The notes under the pieces were generated by a model. The model had not been told where the DNA came from and ran no database searches. It saw only the letters and a list, made by a program, of their open reading frames with translations. Below, piece after piece: positions 34,264 to 43,363 of a DNA stretch of 64,000 nucleotides. Source of the DNA: Methylobacterium jeotgali (GTDB lineage Bacteria; Pseudomonadota; Alphaproteobacteria; Rhizobiales; Beijerinckiaceae); contig NZ_BPQR01000056.1 of NCBI RefSeq assembly GCF_022179345.1, positions 53,758-117,757 of the forward strand, given 5' to 3'. The first letter of the stretch is position 1. The number at the start of each line of letters is the position of its first letter. Position numbers and translations under genes: made by a program.

Positions 34264-36135
34264 AACCCGTCCGATCTCGGTCCGGCCTTCGAGGCCAACC
34301 CGGAAGCGATGCTCGCCATCGATCCGATGGCCGACCGGATCGTCGCCGCCAATCCCTCTGTGGCCGCCCTGCTGGGCACGGACCCGGCGACGCTCGCCGG
34401 CAGCCCCGTCAGCGCCCTTCATCCAGGGCAGCGCGCCGCCCTCCTCGCTTTCACCGAAGGCGTGCTCGAACGGGGGCGATGGCGGACGCGCGATCTCGCG
34501 CCCCGCGCCCGGGTTGAGGTACCCCCGCTGGAATATGCCGGCTTCCGCCTCGACGGCACGCCGCCGCTGATCGTCGTGACCCTGAGCGATCTCGACGCGC
34601 GGCACCGGCGGGAGGTCGACGGCGCCGCCGAGGCCCACATGCGCGCCGGCCTCGGCGAGTGGCAGCGGATGGAGCGCGTCTTCCGGGACCTCGAGCGCGA
34701 GAACCGCCTGATCCTGAGCGCGGCCGGCGAGGGCATCTACGGCGTCGATGCGGACGGGCTGACGACCTTTGTCAACCCGGCCGCGGAGCGGATGCTCGGC
34801 TGGGCGGCGAGCGACCTCATCGGCCGCGACATGCATGCCGCCGTCCACCACAAGCACCCGGACGGCAGCCACTACCCGCACCGGGACTGCCCGATCTACG
34901 CCGCCTTCCGCGACGGCGCCGTGCATCAGGTCGACGACGAGGTGTTCTGGCGGAAGGACGGCACCGGCTTTCCCGTCGAGTACACCTCGACGCCGATCCG
35001 CGACCGGGGCGTGCTGCTCGGCGCGGTCATCGTGTTCCGCGACGTCAGCGGACGGCGGGAGGCCGACGAGCGGCTGCGCCGGGCGCTGGCCGAGGTCGAT
35101 TCGCTCCGCGAGCGGCTGGAGCTCGAGAACGCCTACCTGAAGGAGGAGATCAGGGCCGGGACGCGCCATGCCGGCATCATCGGGCGCTCCCCCGCGACCG
35201 AAGCCGTGCTGCGCCAGATCGACGTGGTGGCCGGCACCGACGCCACCGTCCTCGTGACCGGCGAGTCGGGCACGGGCAAGGAGCTGATCGCCCACGCCAT
35301 CCACGAGGCGAGCCGGCGCCGCGAACGGCCGCTGATCCGCGTGAACTGTGCGGCCGTGCCCCGCGAGCTGTTCGAGAGCGAGTTCTTCGGCCACGCCAAG
35401 GGTGCCTTCACGGGAGCGCTTCGCGACCGGGTCGGCCGCTTCGAGCTCGCCGACGGGGGCACCCTGTTCCTCGACGAGGTCGGCGAGATCCCCCTCGACC
35501 TCCAGGGCAAGCTCCTCCGGGTGTTACAGGAGCGGCAGTTCGAGCGAGTCGGCGAGGAGCGCACGCGCTCCGTCGACGTGCGGGTGGTGGCCGCCACCAA
35601 CCGCGACCTGCGCGAGGAGGTGCGTCGGGGCCGTTTCCGGGAGGACCTCTACTTCCGCCTGAACGTCTTTCCGATCGCCGCCGTGCCCCTGCGGGAGCGG
35701 CCGGAGGACATCCCCTCGCTCGCCCGCCACTTCGTCGCGAGCGCGGCGCGGCGCCTGCGCGTCCCCGAGCCTCGCCTGAGCGAGGGCGATGTCCGCCGTC
35801 TCACCCGCTATCCCTGGCCCGGCAACGTCCGCGAGCTGGAGAACGTCATCGAGCGCGGCACGATTCTGGCGGTGCGCGGGCGCCTGCATCTCGACCTGCC
35901 GGAGGCGTCCGAGGTGCCTCAGGAACGGCGCAGCCTCTTGCCGGCGCCAGAGGGCCGCCCGCCGAACGAGGTGGAGCGGCGGGCCCGCGATCGGGCCGAT
36001 ATCGAGGCCGCCCTGCGCCTGAGCCGCAACCGTGTCTCCGGGCCGGGGGGCGCCGCCGACATCCTCGGCGTGAGGCCGACGACGCTCGCCTCCCGGATCA
36101 GGGCGCTCGGCATCCGCCGGGATGCCGAGCGCTGA
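34246..36135 (+). CDS. Sigma54-dependent transcriptional activator with two PAS domains
   Basis: A 629-residue enhancer-binding protein. Two PAS-like sensory domains lie at about 10-100 and 150-270; the second contains [15 protein letters not shown], a common PAS variant. A coiled linker precedes the AAA+ domain: Walker A GESGTGKE (339-346), the sigma54-contact loop GAFTGA (386-391), Walker [10 protein letters not shown] (about 407-415) and the arginine-finger region [13 protein letters not shown] Fis-type helix-turn-helix ([20 protein letters not shown]) ends the protein. There is no receiver domain, so PAS ligand binding probably controls it. Divergent from cynS across 165 bases. Confidence 0.92.
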   Translation: MTTISRNPSDLGPAFEANPEAMLAIDPMADRIVAANPSVAALLGTDPATLAGSPVSALHPGQRAALLAFTEGVLERGRWRTRDLAPRARVEVPPLEYAGFRLDGTPPLIVVTLSDLDARHRREVDGAAEAHMRAGLGEWQRMERVFRDLERENRLILSAAGEGIYGVDADGLTTFVNPAAERMLGWAASDLIGRDMHAAVHHKHPDGSHYPHRDCPIYAAFRDGAVHQVDDEVFWRKDGTGFPVEYTSTPIRDRGVLLGAVIVFRDVSGRREADERLRRALAEVDSLRERLELENAYLKEEIRAGTRHAGIIGRSPATEAVLRQIDVVAGTDATVLVTGESGTGKELIAHAIHEASRRRERPLIRVNCAAVPRELFESEFFGHAKGAFTGALRDRVGRFELADGGTLFLDEVGEIPLDLQGKLLRVLQERQFERVGEERTRSVDVRVVAATNRDLREEVRRGRFREDLYFRLNVFPIAAVPLRERPEDIPSLARHFVASAARRLRVPEPRLSEGDVRRLTRYPWPGNVRELENVIERGTILAVRGRLHLDLPEASEVPQERRSLLPAPEGRPPNEVERRARDRADIEAALRLSRNRVSGPGGAADILGVRPTTLASRIRALGIRRDAER

Positions 36136-36139
36136 TCGG

Positions 36140-37327
36140 TCACCGCGCCGCGGGCGCCGTCGAGCCGGTGGCGTCGGGCTGGCCGGTCCTGATGCTCCAG
36201 AGCTGCGTCGGCAGGGCGGCCGGGGCGTCGGGCTTGTAGAAGGCCGAGTCCTGGATGCGGGAGGTCGTCACGTAGATCGTCCCGTCCGGCCCCTCCGCGA
36301 AGGTGTCGGGCCAGCGCAGGCGCTCGTCCTGCACCAGCGTGGTGAGCGCCCCGCCGGAGAGGTCGCGGACCTTCACGGCGTTGTCCTGGGGCGAGGTCAC
36401 GTACATCCGCCCGTCCTTCCGGGAGATGATGAGCCCGTCCGCCGGGCCGTTCTCGCCCACCGTCTCGACCTTGCCGGCGAGGCTGCGCTCGGAGAGGGCG
36501 TCCGGCACCAGCGAAGAGGTCGCCCAGCCGGTGAGCGCGTCGGTCGGGATGCGGTAGAGCGTCTTGCCCTTGATCGCCTGCCAGTAGAGCGTCTTGCCGT
36601 CCGGCGTGAGGGCGATGCCGTCCGAGGCGAACTCGACGCCGCGTCCGTCCGGCCGGCGCAGCGGCTTGCCGTCATAGGCGACGGTGACCGACTTGTCGGG
36701 CTGCGTGGACGGATCGCCGTCGAGGACGCGCCGCGACTTGCCGCTGTCGAGATCGACCACGATCAGCGCGCCCTGGGCGCCGGAATCGGTGATGAAGGCG
36801 GTCTTGCCGTCGGGAGAGAAGCGCACATCGTTGAGGTAGGAGGCCTGGAGCGCCACCGTCTCGTCGAAGCGGATGGTGCGCGCCGGCTTGTTCGTCGTCA
36901 GGTCGATCTCGACGAGCTTCGGGGCGTCCTTGACGACGGCGCCCATGGCCGGCGCGCCGGGATCGAGCACCCACAGATTGCCCTTCTGGTCGGCGACGAC
37001 GCTCTGCACGCAGACCCAGTGGTCCTTCGGCGAGACATCGTCCTTGCGGGCGTTGCGCCAGGCGTTCCACTCGGAATCCGGGAAGGGCGTGAGCTTGCCG
37101 TCCTTCAGCTCGGCGACGGAGACGGCGGTGTCCTCCGTCCAGCGGGGGAAGTTCACGAAGATGCGCCCGTCCTTCGAGACGGTGACGCCCGTCACCTGAT
37201 GCTCGAAATCGGCGACCTTGGTGAGTTGCGCGTTCTCGGCCGCGGCGGCGGGCGCCGTCGCCAGGGCGAGCAGGCATGTGGAAAGCAGCGCGGCCTTGCG
37301 GCCGCGGCTGAGAGCGGTGCCGATCAT
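36140..37327 (-). CDS. MRJP/yellow-like beta-propeller exported protein
   Basis: A 395-residue exported protein. The signal peptide (ALLSTCLLALATAPAAAAE) ends near residue 30. The rest is a six-bladed-propeller pattern: GVTVSKDGRIFVNFPRW, VQSVVADQKGNLWVLDPG, LNDVRFSPDGKTAFITDSG, GIALTPDGKTLYWQAI and GPADGLIISRKDGRMYVTSP. These match bacterial members of the major-royal-jelly/yellow family, distantly related to SMP-30/gluconolactonase proteins. Substrate unknown; a sugar lactonase is one possibility. The start was placed at the signal peptide. Convergent with the sigma54 activator gene, 4 bases apart. Confidence 0.82.
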   Translation of the reverse strand: MIGTALSRGRKAALLSTCLLALATAPAAAAENAQLTKVADFEHQVTGVTVSKDGRIFVNFPRWTEDTAVSVAELKDGKLTPFPDSEWNAWRNARKDDVSPKDHWVCVQSVVADQKGNLWVLDPGAPAMGAVVKDAPKLVEIDLTTNKPARTIRFDETVALQASYLNDVRFSPDGKTAFITDSGAQGALIVVDLDSGKSRRVLDGDPSTQPDKSVTVAYDGKPLRRPDGRGVEFASDGIALTPDGKTLYWQAIKGKTLYRIPTDALTGWATSSLVPDALSERSLAGKVETVGENGPADGLIISRKDGRMYVTSPQDNAVKVRDLSGGALTTLVQDERLRWPDTFAEGPDGTIYVTTSRIQDSAFYKPDAPAALPTQLWSIRTGQPDATGSTAPAAR

Positions 37328-37424
37328 GGTGTCTCGCCTCGTTCGTGCAGGAGGTTCCTTCCCGACGAACACATTCGGCAGCGGCCAAGCTCCCTCGAAA
37401 TCGAGCGCGCCCGCGAGACGCCGC

Positions 37425-38078
37425 CTAGCTCCGGAAGTCGACGAGCAGCGCCGCCGAGACTCGGCTGCCGCCGCTTCCGCTGCCCGTGTAGCCGGCGGCG
37501 CTCGGCTGGCTCTGCTGAAGCTGCTGGATGAAACTCGTCAGCAGGTCGTTCGCCGAACGCGACGCGGTGCTGGAGGACGAGCCGATAAGATCGTCCGGCG
37601 AGCTTGTCTGGCCGGAGGCGTCCAACGACGCCGAGTCGCCCGGCGGCGGGGGCGGCGGAGGCCGGTTCCTTGCGATCCCGCCGGCCTCTCCTGCGCCGGC
37701 TCCCGAGACCGCCCCGTCCCGGCCACCGCCGGGCCCTTGCGCGAAGAGCTGCTTCAGGGTCGCGGCCTGGTCGCTCGTGAGCGTGCCGGCGGAGACCTGA
37801 TCGGCGATGAGGCCGTCGATCCGGTCCTTCATCTGCGACGGATCGAGGCGCGCACCTGAGGAGCCGGCGCCGCTCGACGAGGCACGGTCGGCCGAGAGGC
37901 TCGAATCGATCGAGTCGAGCGCGCTCGTGAGGGCGGTGGCGTCGGTGGCGCTGATCTGCCCGGAGGACTCGCCGGCGTCGATCGCATCCGAGATGCGCGC
38001 CTTGCCGCCCCCGTGATGCTGGGGGCGCTGCGTGGAGACGAGCTGCGAGAGGGAGTTGCTGGCGGAGACTGAGGTCAT
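37425..38078 (-). CDS. Hypothetical Ser/Pro-rich protein with two helical repeats
   Basis: Not recognised. 217 residues without a signal peptide. Two similar helical segments are present: RISDAIDAGESSGQISATDA followed by TALTSALDSID, and KDRIDGLIADQVSAGTLTSD followed by QAATLKQLFAQ. They are reminiscent of EF-hand-like or flagellar/secreted-protein helices but have no clear calcium loops. The middle has a run of seven prolines, and the remainder is Ser/Gly-rich and disordered in appearance. Monocistronic, 97 bases upstream of the MRJP-like gene's start on the same strand. Probably real because codon usage and the ATG context are normal. Confidence 0.6.
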   Translation of the reverse strand: MTSVSASNSLSQLVSTQRPQHHGGGKARISDAIDAGESSGQISATDATALTSALDSIDSSLSADRASSSGAGSSGARLDPSQMKDRIDGLIADQVSAGTLTSDQAATLKQLFAQGPGGGRDGAVSGAGAGEAGGIARNRPPPPPPPGDSASLDASGQTSSPDDLIGSSSSTASRSANDLLTSFIQQLQQSQPSAAGYTGSGSGGSRVSAALLVDFRS

Positions 38079-38235
38079 GGCGACGCTCGCATGCGGGTGA
38101 GCCGGCCGCGCCCGGCAACGGGTCCGCCATGATCGAAGCGCCCCACGCAGTTAACCGGGCCTTGCCAGGAAGGAGCGTGCTGGTTTCGCGCGGTTGCTGG
38201 TCCCGTCCCCGGAAACACGCGGAGACGAAACCGCC

Positions 38236-39657
38236 CTACTCCGCGGCCTGCGAGAGCGGTCCGCCAGGTTCGGACCGCGCCGATGGCGGCCGTCCCTGGC
38301 CGGCCGCGGCAGGCAGCTCCAGCCGGGCGCACAGCCCGCCGCCGGGCCGATTCGCGAGGACGAGGCGGCCGCCATGGGTCTCGGCGATGGCGAGCACGAT
38401 CGACAGGCCGAGGCCGAAGCCCCCCGGCGCGTTCTGGTTGCGGGAACGGTCCCCGCGCACGAAGGGCTGCAGCATCGCCTCCCGCTCGGCCTCCGGGATG
38501 CCGGGGCCGCGGTCGAGCACCTCGACGGCGACGCGCTCGGGCGTGCCGGTGACGGCGATCTCCGCCCGGCCGCCATACTTCACCGCGTTGTCCACGAGGT
38601 TGGTGACGGCCCGCTCCAGCTCCTCCGGCCGGCCGCGGACGAGAACGTGGCGGCTCTCGGCGACGCTCACCTCGGCGCCCATGTCCGAGAAGCCGTCGCA
38701 GACGGTCTGCACCAGCGAGGCGAGATCGAGCAGGCTCGTCTCGCCCGAGCCCCCGGACTGGCCGTCGCGCACGAAGGAGAGGGCCGCCTCGACGAGCGCG
38801 TTCATCTGGGCGAGGTCCCGCAGGGTGACGGCGCGGGCGTGCTCGTCCTCGATGAACTCCGCCCGCAGCCGCATCCGGGTGATGGGGGTGCGCAGGTCGT
38901 GGCTCACGGCCGCGAGCATCTGGGTGCGGTCGTCGATGAGCCGGCGCACCCGCTCGCCCATCCGCTCCAGGGCACCGGAGACGGCGAGCACCTCCCGCGG
39001 CCCCTGCTGGGGCGGCGGCACCGTGGGGCCGGAGACACCGAAGGATTCCGCCGAGCGGGCGAGGCGCGCGAGCGGCTCGGTGAGAGCCCGCGCGGCCCAG
39101 ACGAAGAGCAGCGCCAGCGTCAGGGCGAGGACGAGCGCGGTGAAGATCACCGCCCCCTGGCGCGGCGAGCGCAGCGCCTCGTCCGGAAGGACCGCCTGGA
39201 GCCGGGTGCCGGAGGGCGTCGCCACGCCGATCCGCAGCCAGTCGCGGCCGCCCTCGCTCCCCGAACCGAGATCGGAGAGGATCAAGGCCGATCCGAACCC
39301 GTCGCGCAGGCGCTGGAGGACGGGATGCTCCTCGAGCTCGCCGCCGGCCTCGCCGGCGGGCCAGGGCCGGATGCGCAGGCTTGGCAGGGCCGCGCCCGCA
39401 TGCGCGATCAGCGCCGGCCGCTCCGCCGGGGGCGCTGCCTCGGCGAGGCGCAGCACCGTCGCGAGGCGGTTGGCCGCCACGCCCGGATGATCGTCCGGCC
39501 GCCAGGGCTCGCGAAGGAGGACGAACGCGACCGTCGCCACCGCATGCGCCACCACGATCGCCGCGACGACGAGCAGCGCGATCTGCCCGGCGATGCTTCG
39601 CGGGCGCAGGCGCGCCAGCAGCCTCGACGGTCCGGCCATGGCGCGGGGGCGGCTCAC
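38236..39657 (-). CDS. Sensor histidine kinase (EnvZ-like)
   Basis: A 473-residue membrane kinase. The GTG start overlaps the response-regulator stop (GTGA). Transmembrane segments are at about 24-48 and 168-188, enclosing a ~120-residue periplasmic sensor domain. A HAMP region (LTEPLARLARSAESFGV) and the dimerisation domain with His253 in AVSHDLRTPITRMRLRAEF follow. ATP-binding boxes N (NLVDNAVKYGG), G1 (DRGPGIP), F and G2 (GGFGLGLSIV) are intact. It phosphorylates the adjacent OmpR-like regulator. The signal is unknown. Confidence 0.93.
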   Translation of the reverse strand: MSRPRAMAGPSRLLARLRPRSIAGQIALLVVAAIVVAHAVATVAFVLLREPWRPDDHPGVAANRLATVLRLAEAAPPAERPALIAHAGAALPSLRIRPWPAGEAGGELEEHPVLQRLRDGFGSALILSDLGSGSEGGRDWLRIGVATPSGTRLQAVLPDEALRSPRQGAVIFTALVLALTLALLFVWAARALTEPLARLARSAESFGVSGPTVPPPQQGPREVLAVSGALERMGERVRRLIDDRTQMLAAVSHDLRTPITRMRLRAEFIEDEHARAVTLRDLAQMNALVEAALSFVRDGQSGGSGETSLLDLASLVQTVCDGFSDMGAEVSVAESRHVLVRGRPEELERAVTNLVDNAVKYGGRAEIAVTGTPERVAVEVLDRGPGIPEAEREAMLQPFVRGDRSRNQNAPGGFGLGLSIVLAIAETHGGRLVLANRPGGGLCARLELPAAAGQGRPPSARSEPGGPLSQAAE

Positions 39658-40373
39658 GAGCGCGTCACCTCCGGCGTGAACAGGTAGCCGCCGGAGCGGA
39701 TGGTGCGGATGATCTCGGGGTTTCGCGAGTCCCGCTCGATCTTCTGCCGGATGCGGCTGATCAGGACGTCGATGCTGCGCTCGAACGGCCCCGCCGCCCG
39801 CCCTTGAGTGAGGTCGAGGAGCTGGTCGCGGGAGAGCACCCGTCCGGGACGCAGGCAGAGCGCGTGCAGGAGATCGAACTCCGCGCCGGTGATGGCGATG
39901 CGGGCGCCTTCCGGGCTCAGGACCTGGCGCAGGGACACGTCGAGGGTCCAGCCGACGAAGTGCAGGCGCCGGGCGCCGTCGTCGGCCTGCGGCTCGGCGC
40001 TCGCCCGGCGCAGGATCGCCCGGATGCGGGCCAGGAGCTCGCGCGGGTTGAAGGGCTTGGCCAGATAGTCGTCGGCGCCGATCTCCAGCCCGACGATGCG
40101 GTCGATCTCCTCTCCCTTCGCGGTCAGCATCAGGATCGGGATGGCCGAGCCCGCCCGGACGCGCCGGCACAGGCTCAGGCCGTCCTCGCCCGGCAGCATC
40201 AGGTCGAGCACGATGAGGTCGACCGCCGCATCGGAGAGCACGCGCTCCATCTCGCGGCCGTCGCCGGCCAGCGTCACCCGGCAGTCGTTGGCCCGCAGGT
40301 AGCGGGCGACCAGGGCGCTGATCTCGCGATCGTCCTCGACCACGAGGACGTGCGGCGTGGAGGGGGTGCTCAT
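39654..40373 (-). CDS. OmpR-family response regulator
   Basis: A 239-residue two-component regulator. The receiver has the acidic pocket EDD (13-15), phospho-acceptor Asp57 in VLDLML and Lys in LAKPFNPREL. The winged-helix DNA-binding domain (LRQVLSPEGARIAITGAEFD, ISRIRQKIE, IRTIRSGGYLF) is of OmpR/TorR type. The start is MSTPSTP; an in-frame ATG ten codons earlier is less likely. It is coupled to the downstream kinase. Divergent from ubiK across 252 bases. Confidence 0.94.
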   Translation of the reverse strand: MSTPSTPHVLVVEDDREISALVARYLRANDCRVTLAGDGREMERVLSDAAVDLIVLDLMLPGEDGLSLCRRVRAGSAIPILMLTAKGEEIDRIVGLEIGADDYLAKPFNPRELLARIRAILRRASAEPQADDGARRLHFVGWTLDVSLRQVLSPEGARIAITGAEFDLLHALCLRPGRVLSRDQLLDLTQGRAAGPFERSIDVLISRIRQKIERDSRNPEIIRTIRSGGYLFTPEVTRS

Positions 40374-40420
40374 CGTGCCACCGGATGCGGTTCCTCTGGG
40401 CATCCTGCCTTTCCCGAAGG

Positions 40421-40474
40421 GTTACGCCGGAGCGCGCGTCGAGGTCGATGCACGCGCTCCGGGTAAATCGTAAC
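40421..40474. promoter_or_regulatory. Nested inverted repeats in the regulator/ubiK divergent region
   Basis: Inner arms CCGGAGCGCG (40427-40436) and CGCGCTCCGG (40453-40462) are flanked by GTTACG (40421-40426) and CGTAAC (40469-40474). The structure lies 48 bases upstream of the OmpR-like regulator start, between two divergent genes. It could be an autoregulatory site or a leader hairpin. Confidence 0.3.
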
Positions 40475-40625
40475 GCAGCGTATCCCGGTCCGCTCCGGAA
40501 ACATCGCGAAACACCTCCAGGCAGGTGTGGGAAAGCGCGGGGTTCCGGGCTCTGCCCGATTGCCGGCGACTCGGCCGATTCCTATCTCGGTCCGATCCCG
40601 CCGATCGGCCTCACGGAGAGTTCCC

Positions 40626-40907
40626 ATGTCGACCTCGAACCGCCTTCTCGACGAGTTCGCCCGCATCGTCACGGACGCGGCCGGCGCCGCCCAGGGCGTG
40701 CGCCGCGAGGCCGGCAGCGTGGTCAAGGGCCAGTTCGAGCGCCTGATCCGCGACATGGACGTCGCCACCCGCGAGGAGGTCGACGTGCTGCGCGATCTCG
40801 TCACGGCGCTGCGCACCCAGAACGACGCGCTCGCCGCCCGCGTCACCGCGCTGGAGGCCCGGCTCGGCGCCGAGAGCGGGACCGCCGGCAGCACGGAGAT
40901 GGCCTGA
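40626..40907 (+). CDS. ubiK: UbiK/BMFP-family accessory factor
   Basis: A 93-residue coiled-coil protein of the BMFP/YqiC family. The N-terminal amphipathic helix (NRLLDEFARIVTDAAGAAQG) and C-terminal trimerising helix (LVTALRTQNDALAARVTALE) are diagnostic. UbiK helps the aerobic ubiquinone biosynthesis complex and binds membranes. The ATG is followed directly by MSTSNRLLDE, and an in-frame extension upstream has no family sequence. It is monocistronic. No other ubi genes are nearby. Confidence 0.85.
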   Translation: MSTSNRLLDEFARIVTDAAGAAQGVRREAGSVVKGQFERLIRDMDVATREEVDVLRDLVTALRTQNDALAARVTALEARLGAESGTAGSTEMA

Positions 40908-41217
40908 GGAGACCGCGGCGAGCGCCTGGCAAGCCCCTCGGGCCGCCGTAGCCCTTGTGCACAGGAAGCAGCGGTGGATGGGCGCTTTCCTGTTCACCGG
41001 TTGCAAGGAACGCTTTGAACCGCGAGTCCACGCCGGTCTATAGTCAGTCAGGCACTGATTCGTCTCAACCCCAACGGAGCACGCAACGCCTAAGCTTTCC
41101 GCACCGGATACCGAACCTTTCGGGATCGCCGGGGTCCATTTCGCGGACTGACTCGACGCTGCGTTTACTGTGTTTCCAACCTGCCTCGGGCGTTCGCGCC
41201 CGGCGGCCCGGATAGCC
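40908..41217. other. Intergenic region upstream of the YbjN-like gene
   Basis: About 310 bases without a gene. It holds an imperfect inverted repeat (GTGCACAGGAA near 40957-40967 and TTCCTGTTCAC near 40987-40997) and a promoter-like pair described separately. The rest shows nothing I can assign. Confidence 0.5.
41015..41044 (+). promoter_or_regulatory. Sigma70-type promoter for the YbjN-like gene and proC
   Basis: TTGAAC (41015-41020), an 18-base spacer, then TATAGT (41039-41044). Transcription would start near 41051, leaving a leader of about 165 bases before the YbjN-like ATG. Confidence 0.5.
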
Positions 41218-41727
41218 ATGCCCCAACTTCAGGTCGACATCGCCCCGTACGACAGGCTCGAGCACCCCCTCGACGTGGTGGAGCGCCTCGCCTCCCTGCG
41301 CGACTGGATGTTCGACCGTGCCGAGACCGACGAGATGTCGGTGGCGATGGAGGGCCGCTTCGCGGACTATCAGGTCGCCTTCACCTGGATCGAGGACGTC
41401 GAGGCGCTGCACGTCGCCTGCGCCTTCGACATCAAGGTGCCGGATCGCCTGCGGGGCGAGGTGCTCAAGCTCGTCTCAATGATCAACGAGCAGCTCTGGA
41501 TCGGGCATTTCGACCTGTGGTCGACCGAGAGCGTCGTGATGTTCCGCCACTCCTTGGTGCTGGCCGGCGGCGCCGCGCCGACCGACCCGCAATGCGCGAT
41601 GCTGCTGAAGTCCGCGGTCGAGGCCTGCGAGCGCTACTACCAGGCGTTCCAGTTCGTGCTCTGGGCCGGCAAGCCCGCCCGCGAGGCCCTCGACGCGGTG
41701 CTGTTCGAGACGGAAGGCGAAGCCTGA
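41218..41727 (+). CDS. YbjN-domain protein
   Basis: A 169-residue cytoplasmic protein of the YbjN/type III secretion chaperone-like family. Recognisable parts are DWMFDRAETDEMSVAMEGRF, YQVAFTWIEDVEALHVACAF and MINEQLWIGHFDLWS. It lies 4 bases upstream of proC, a pairing I recall as frequent in alphaproteobacteria, so co-expression is nearly certain. YbjN proteins influence stress and motility phenotypes in enterics but have no known biochemical activity. ATG start is the first in the family-like region. Confidence 0.85.
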   Translation: MPQLQVDIAPYDRLEHPLDVVERLASLRDWMFDRAETDEMSVAMEGRFADYQVAFTWIEDVEALHVACAFDIKVPDRLRGEVLKLVSMINEQLWIGHFDLWSTESVVMFRHSLVLAGGAAPTDPQCAMLLKSAVEACERYYQAFQFVLWAGKPAREALDAVLFETEGEA

Positions 41728-41731
41728 GCCG

Positions 41732-42559
41732 ATGTCCGGCTCGACGGATGCGGGCCTTCCCGCCTCGCTGATCCTCGTCGGCGCCGGCAAGATGGGCGGC
41801 GCCATGCTCTCGGGCTGGCTCGCCGGCGGGCTCGATCCGTCCCGGACCGGGGTGATTGATCCTGCCCCCTCCGCCGAGATCGAGCGGCTCTGCGCGGAGC
41901 GCGGCGTCGCCCTGAACCCGGCCTCGCCGTCGGCTCCCGAAGCGCTCGTCCTGGCGATCAAGCCGCAGGGCCTGGAGGCGGCCGCGCCCGCCCTCGCGCC
42001 CCTCGCGGGGAGCGGGACCCTCGTCGTCTCGGTGCTGGCCGGCAAGACCGTCGCGAACCTCCAGCAGCGCTTGCCCGAGGCCGGCGCCGTCGTGCGCGCC
42101 ATGCCGAACCTGCCGGCGAGCATCGGCCGGGGCGCCACCGGCGCCTTCGCCGGCGAGACCGTGACCGGGCGCCAGCGCGCGGCTGCCGAGGCGCTGCTCT
42201 CCGCCACAGGCCTCGTCGAATGGGTCGCCGACGAGGCGCTCATCGATGCCGTCACGGCCCTGTCGGGTTCGGGACCGGCCTACGTGTTCCTGCTCGCCGA
42301 GGCGATGGCGCAGGCGGGCATCCGCTCCGGCCTCCCGCCCGAGACCGCCGAGCGGCTCGCCCGCGCCACCGTCGCGGGCGCCGGCGCGCTCCTCGATGCC
42401 GGTTCCGAGCCCGCCGAGACGCTTCGCCGGAACGTCACCTCGCCGGGGGGCACCACGGCGGCGGCGCTCGCGGTGCTGATGCGCGAGAATGGCCTCCCCG
42501 CACTGCTGGACGAGGCCATGAATGCGGCCCGCAAGCGGGCGGCCGAGCTCGCGGGCTGA
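41732..42559 (+). CDS. proC: Pyrroline-5-carboxylate reductase
   Basis: Catalyses the last step of proline synthesis with NAD(P)H. The 275-residue product starts with a Rossmann fold (SLILVGAGKMGGAMLSGWL). It has LVLAIKPQ, RAMPNLPASIGRGATG and the C-terminal domain signature ALSGSGPAYVFLLAEAMAQA, ending with RRNVTSPGGTTAAALAVL, diagnostic of P5CR. The start ATG is 4 bases after the YbjN stop. A TetR-type regulator gene follows 77 bases later on the same strand. Confidence 0.95.
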   Translation: MSGSTDAGLPASLILVGAGKMGGAMLSGWLAGGLDPSRTGVIDPAPSAEIERLCAERGVALNPASPSAPEALVLAIKPQGLEAAAPALAPLAGSGTLVVSVLAGKTVANLQQRLPEAGAVVRAMPNLPASIGRGATGAFAGETVTGRQRAAAEALLSATGLVEWVADEALIDAVTALSGSGPAYVFLLAEAMAQAGIRSGLPPETAERLARATVAGAGALLDAGSEPAETLRRNVTSPGGTTAAALAVLMRENGLPALLDEAMNAARKRAAELAG

Positions 42560-42636
42560 CGCGCCGCACCTGCCGGAACGGCGCACCCGCCTTACATACG
42601 AGGACCGCGACCACGGATTTCGTATCGGAGCGTCCC

Positions 42637-43359
42637 ATGGACAAACCCGCCGCCCCGCAGGATGCCGCCGGGAAGCCGAACCCCCGCGAGGCCGCCGTCG
42701 AGGCGCTGATGCGGCTCGCCGCCGAGCAGCCCTGGAACGACATCGAGATCGGCGACATCGCCCGCGAGAGCGGCCTCAGCCTCGCGGAGCTGCGCGACCT
42801 CTACCCGTCGAAGGGCGCGATCCTCGGCGGCCTCGCCCGGATCATCGACCGCAAGGTGCTGGAGGGCGACAGCTCGGACCTTGCCGAGGAGCCGGCCCGC
42901 GAGCGCCTGTTCGACGTGCTGATGCGCCGGCTCGACGCGATGACGCCCTACAAGCCGGCGCTCCGGCGCATTTCCTACGCGCTGCGCGGCGACCCACTCG
43001 CGATGCTGGCGCTGAACGGCGTCGCCCTGAACTCCCATCGCTACATGCTGGCCGCCGCTGGCATCGATACCGAGGGGCCGCTCGGCCGCCTCAAGCTCCA
43101 GGGCAGCGTCGTCGCCTTCGCCCGCGTGGTCGACGTCTGGCTCGGGGACGACGACCCCTCGCTCGCCCGCACCATGGCGCGGCTCGACAAAGAGATCCGC
43201 AACGGCGAGCGCGTGATGGAGCGGGCCGAGGATGTCCGGCGCCTCACCGCGCCCCTGCGAGCGCTGGCCCGCGCCGCCACGGAGCGCCGGCCGCGACGGA
43301 ACACCCGCAACGAGGACGACGGCAACCCGCTCGGAGGCGATCCAGCCGCGGCGATCTGA
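42637..43359 (+). CDS. TetR-family (COQ9-like) regulator
   Basis: A 240-residue protein with an N-terminal TetR-like helix-turn-helix (EALMRLAAEQPWNDIEIGDI, ARESGLSLAELRDLYPSKGA) and an all-helical C-terminal domain (RLDAMTPYKPALRRISYALR). This combination is common in alphaproteobacteria, where it is annotated either as TetR or as COQ9-like. If COQ9-like it would bind lipid and assist ubiquinone synthesis; ubiK lies 2 kb upstream, a weak hint. The basic C-terminal tail is unusual. Convergent with the Inh-like gene (4 bases apart). Confidence 0.8.
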   Translation: MDKPAAPQDAAGKPNPREAAVEALMRLAAEQPWNDIEIGDIARESGLSLAELRDLYPSKGAILGGLARIIDRKVLEGDSSDLAEEPARERLFDVLMRRLDAMTPYKPALRRISYALRGDPLAMLALNGVALNSHRYMLAAAGIDTEGPLGRLKLQGSVVAFARVVDVWLGDDDPSLARTMARLDKEIRNGERVMERAEDVRRLTAPLRALARAATERRPRRNTRNEDDGNPLGGDPAAAI

Positions 43360-43363
43360 GCGC

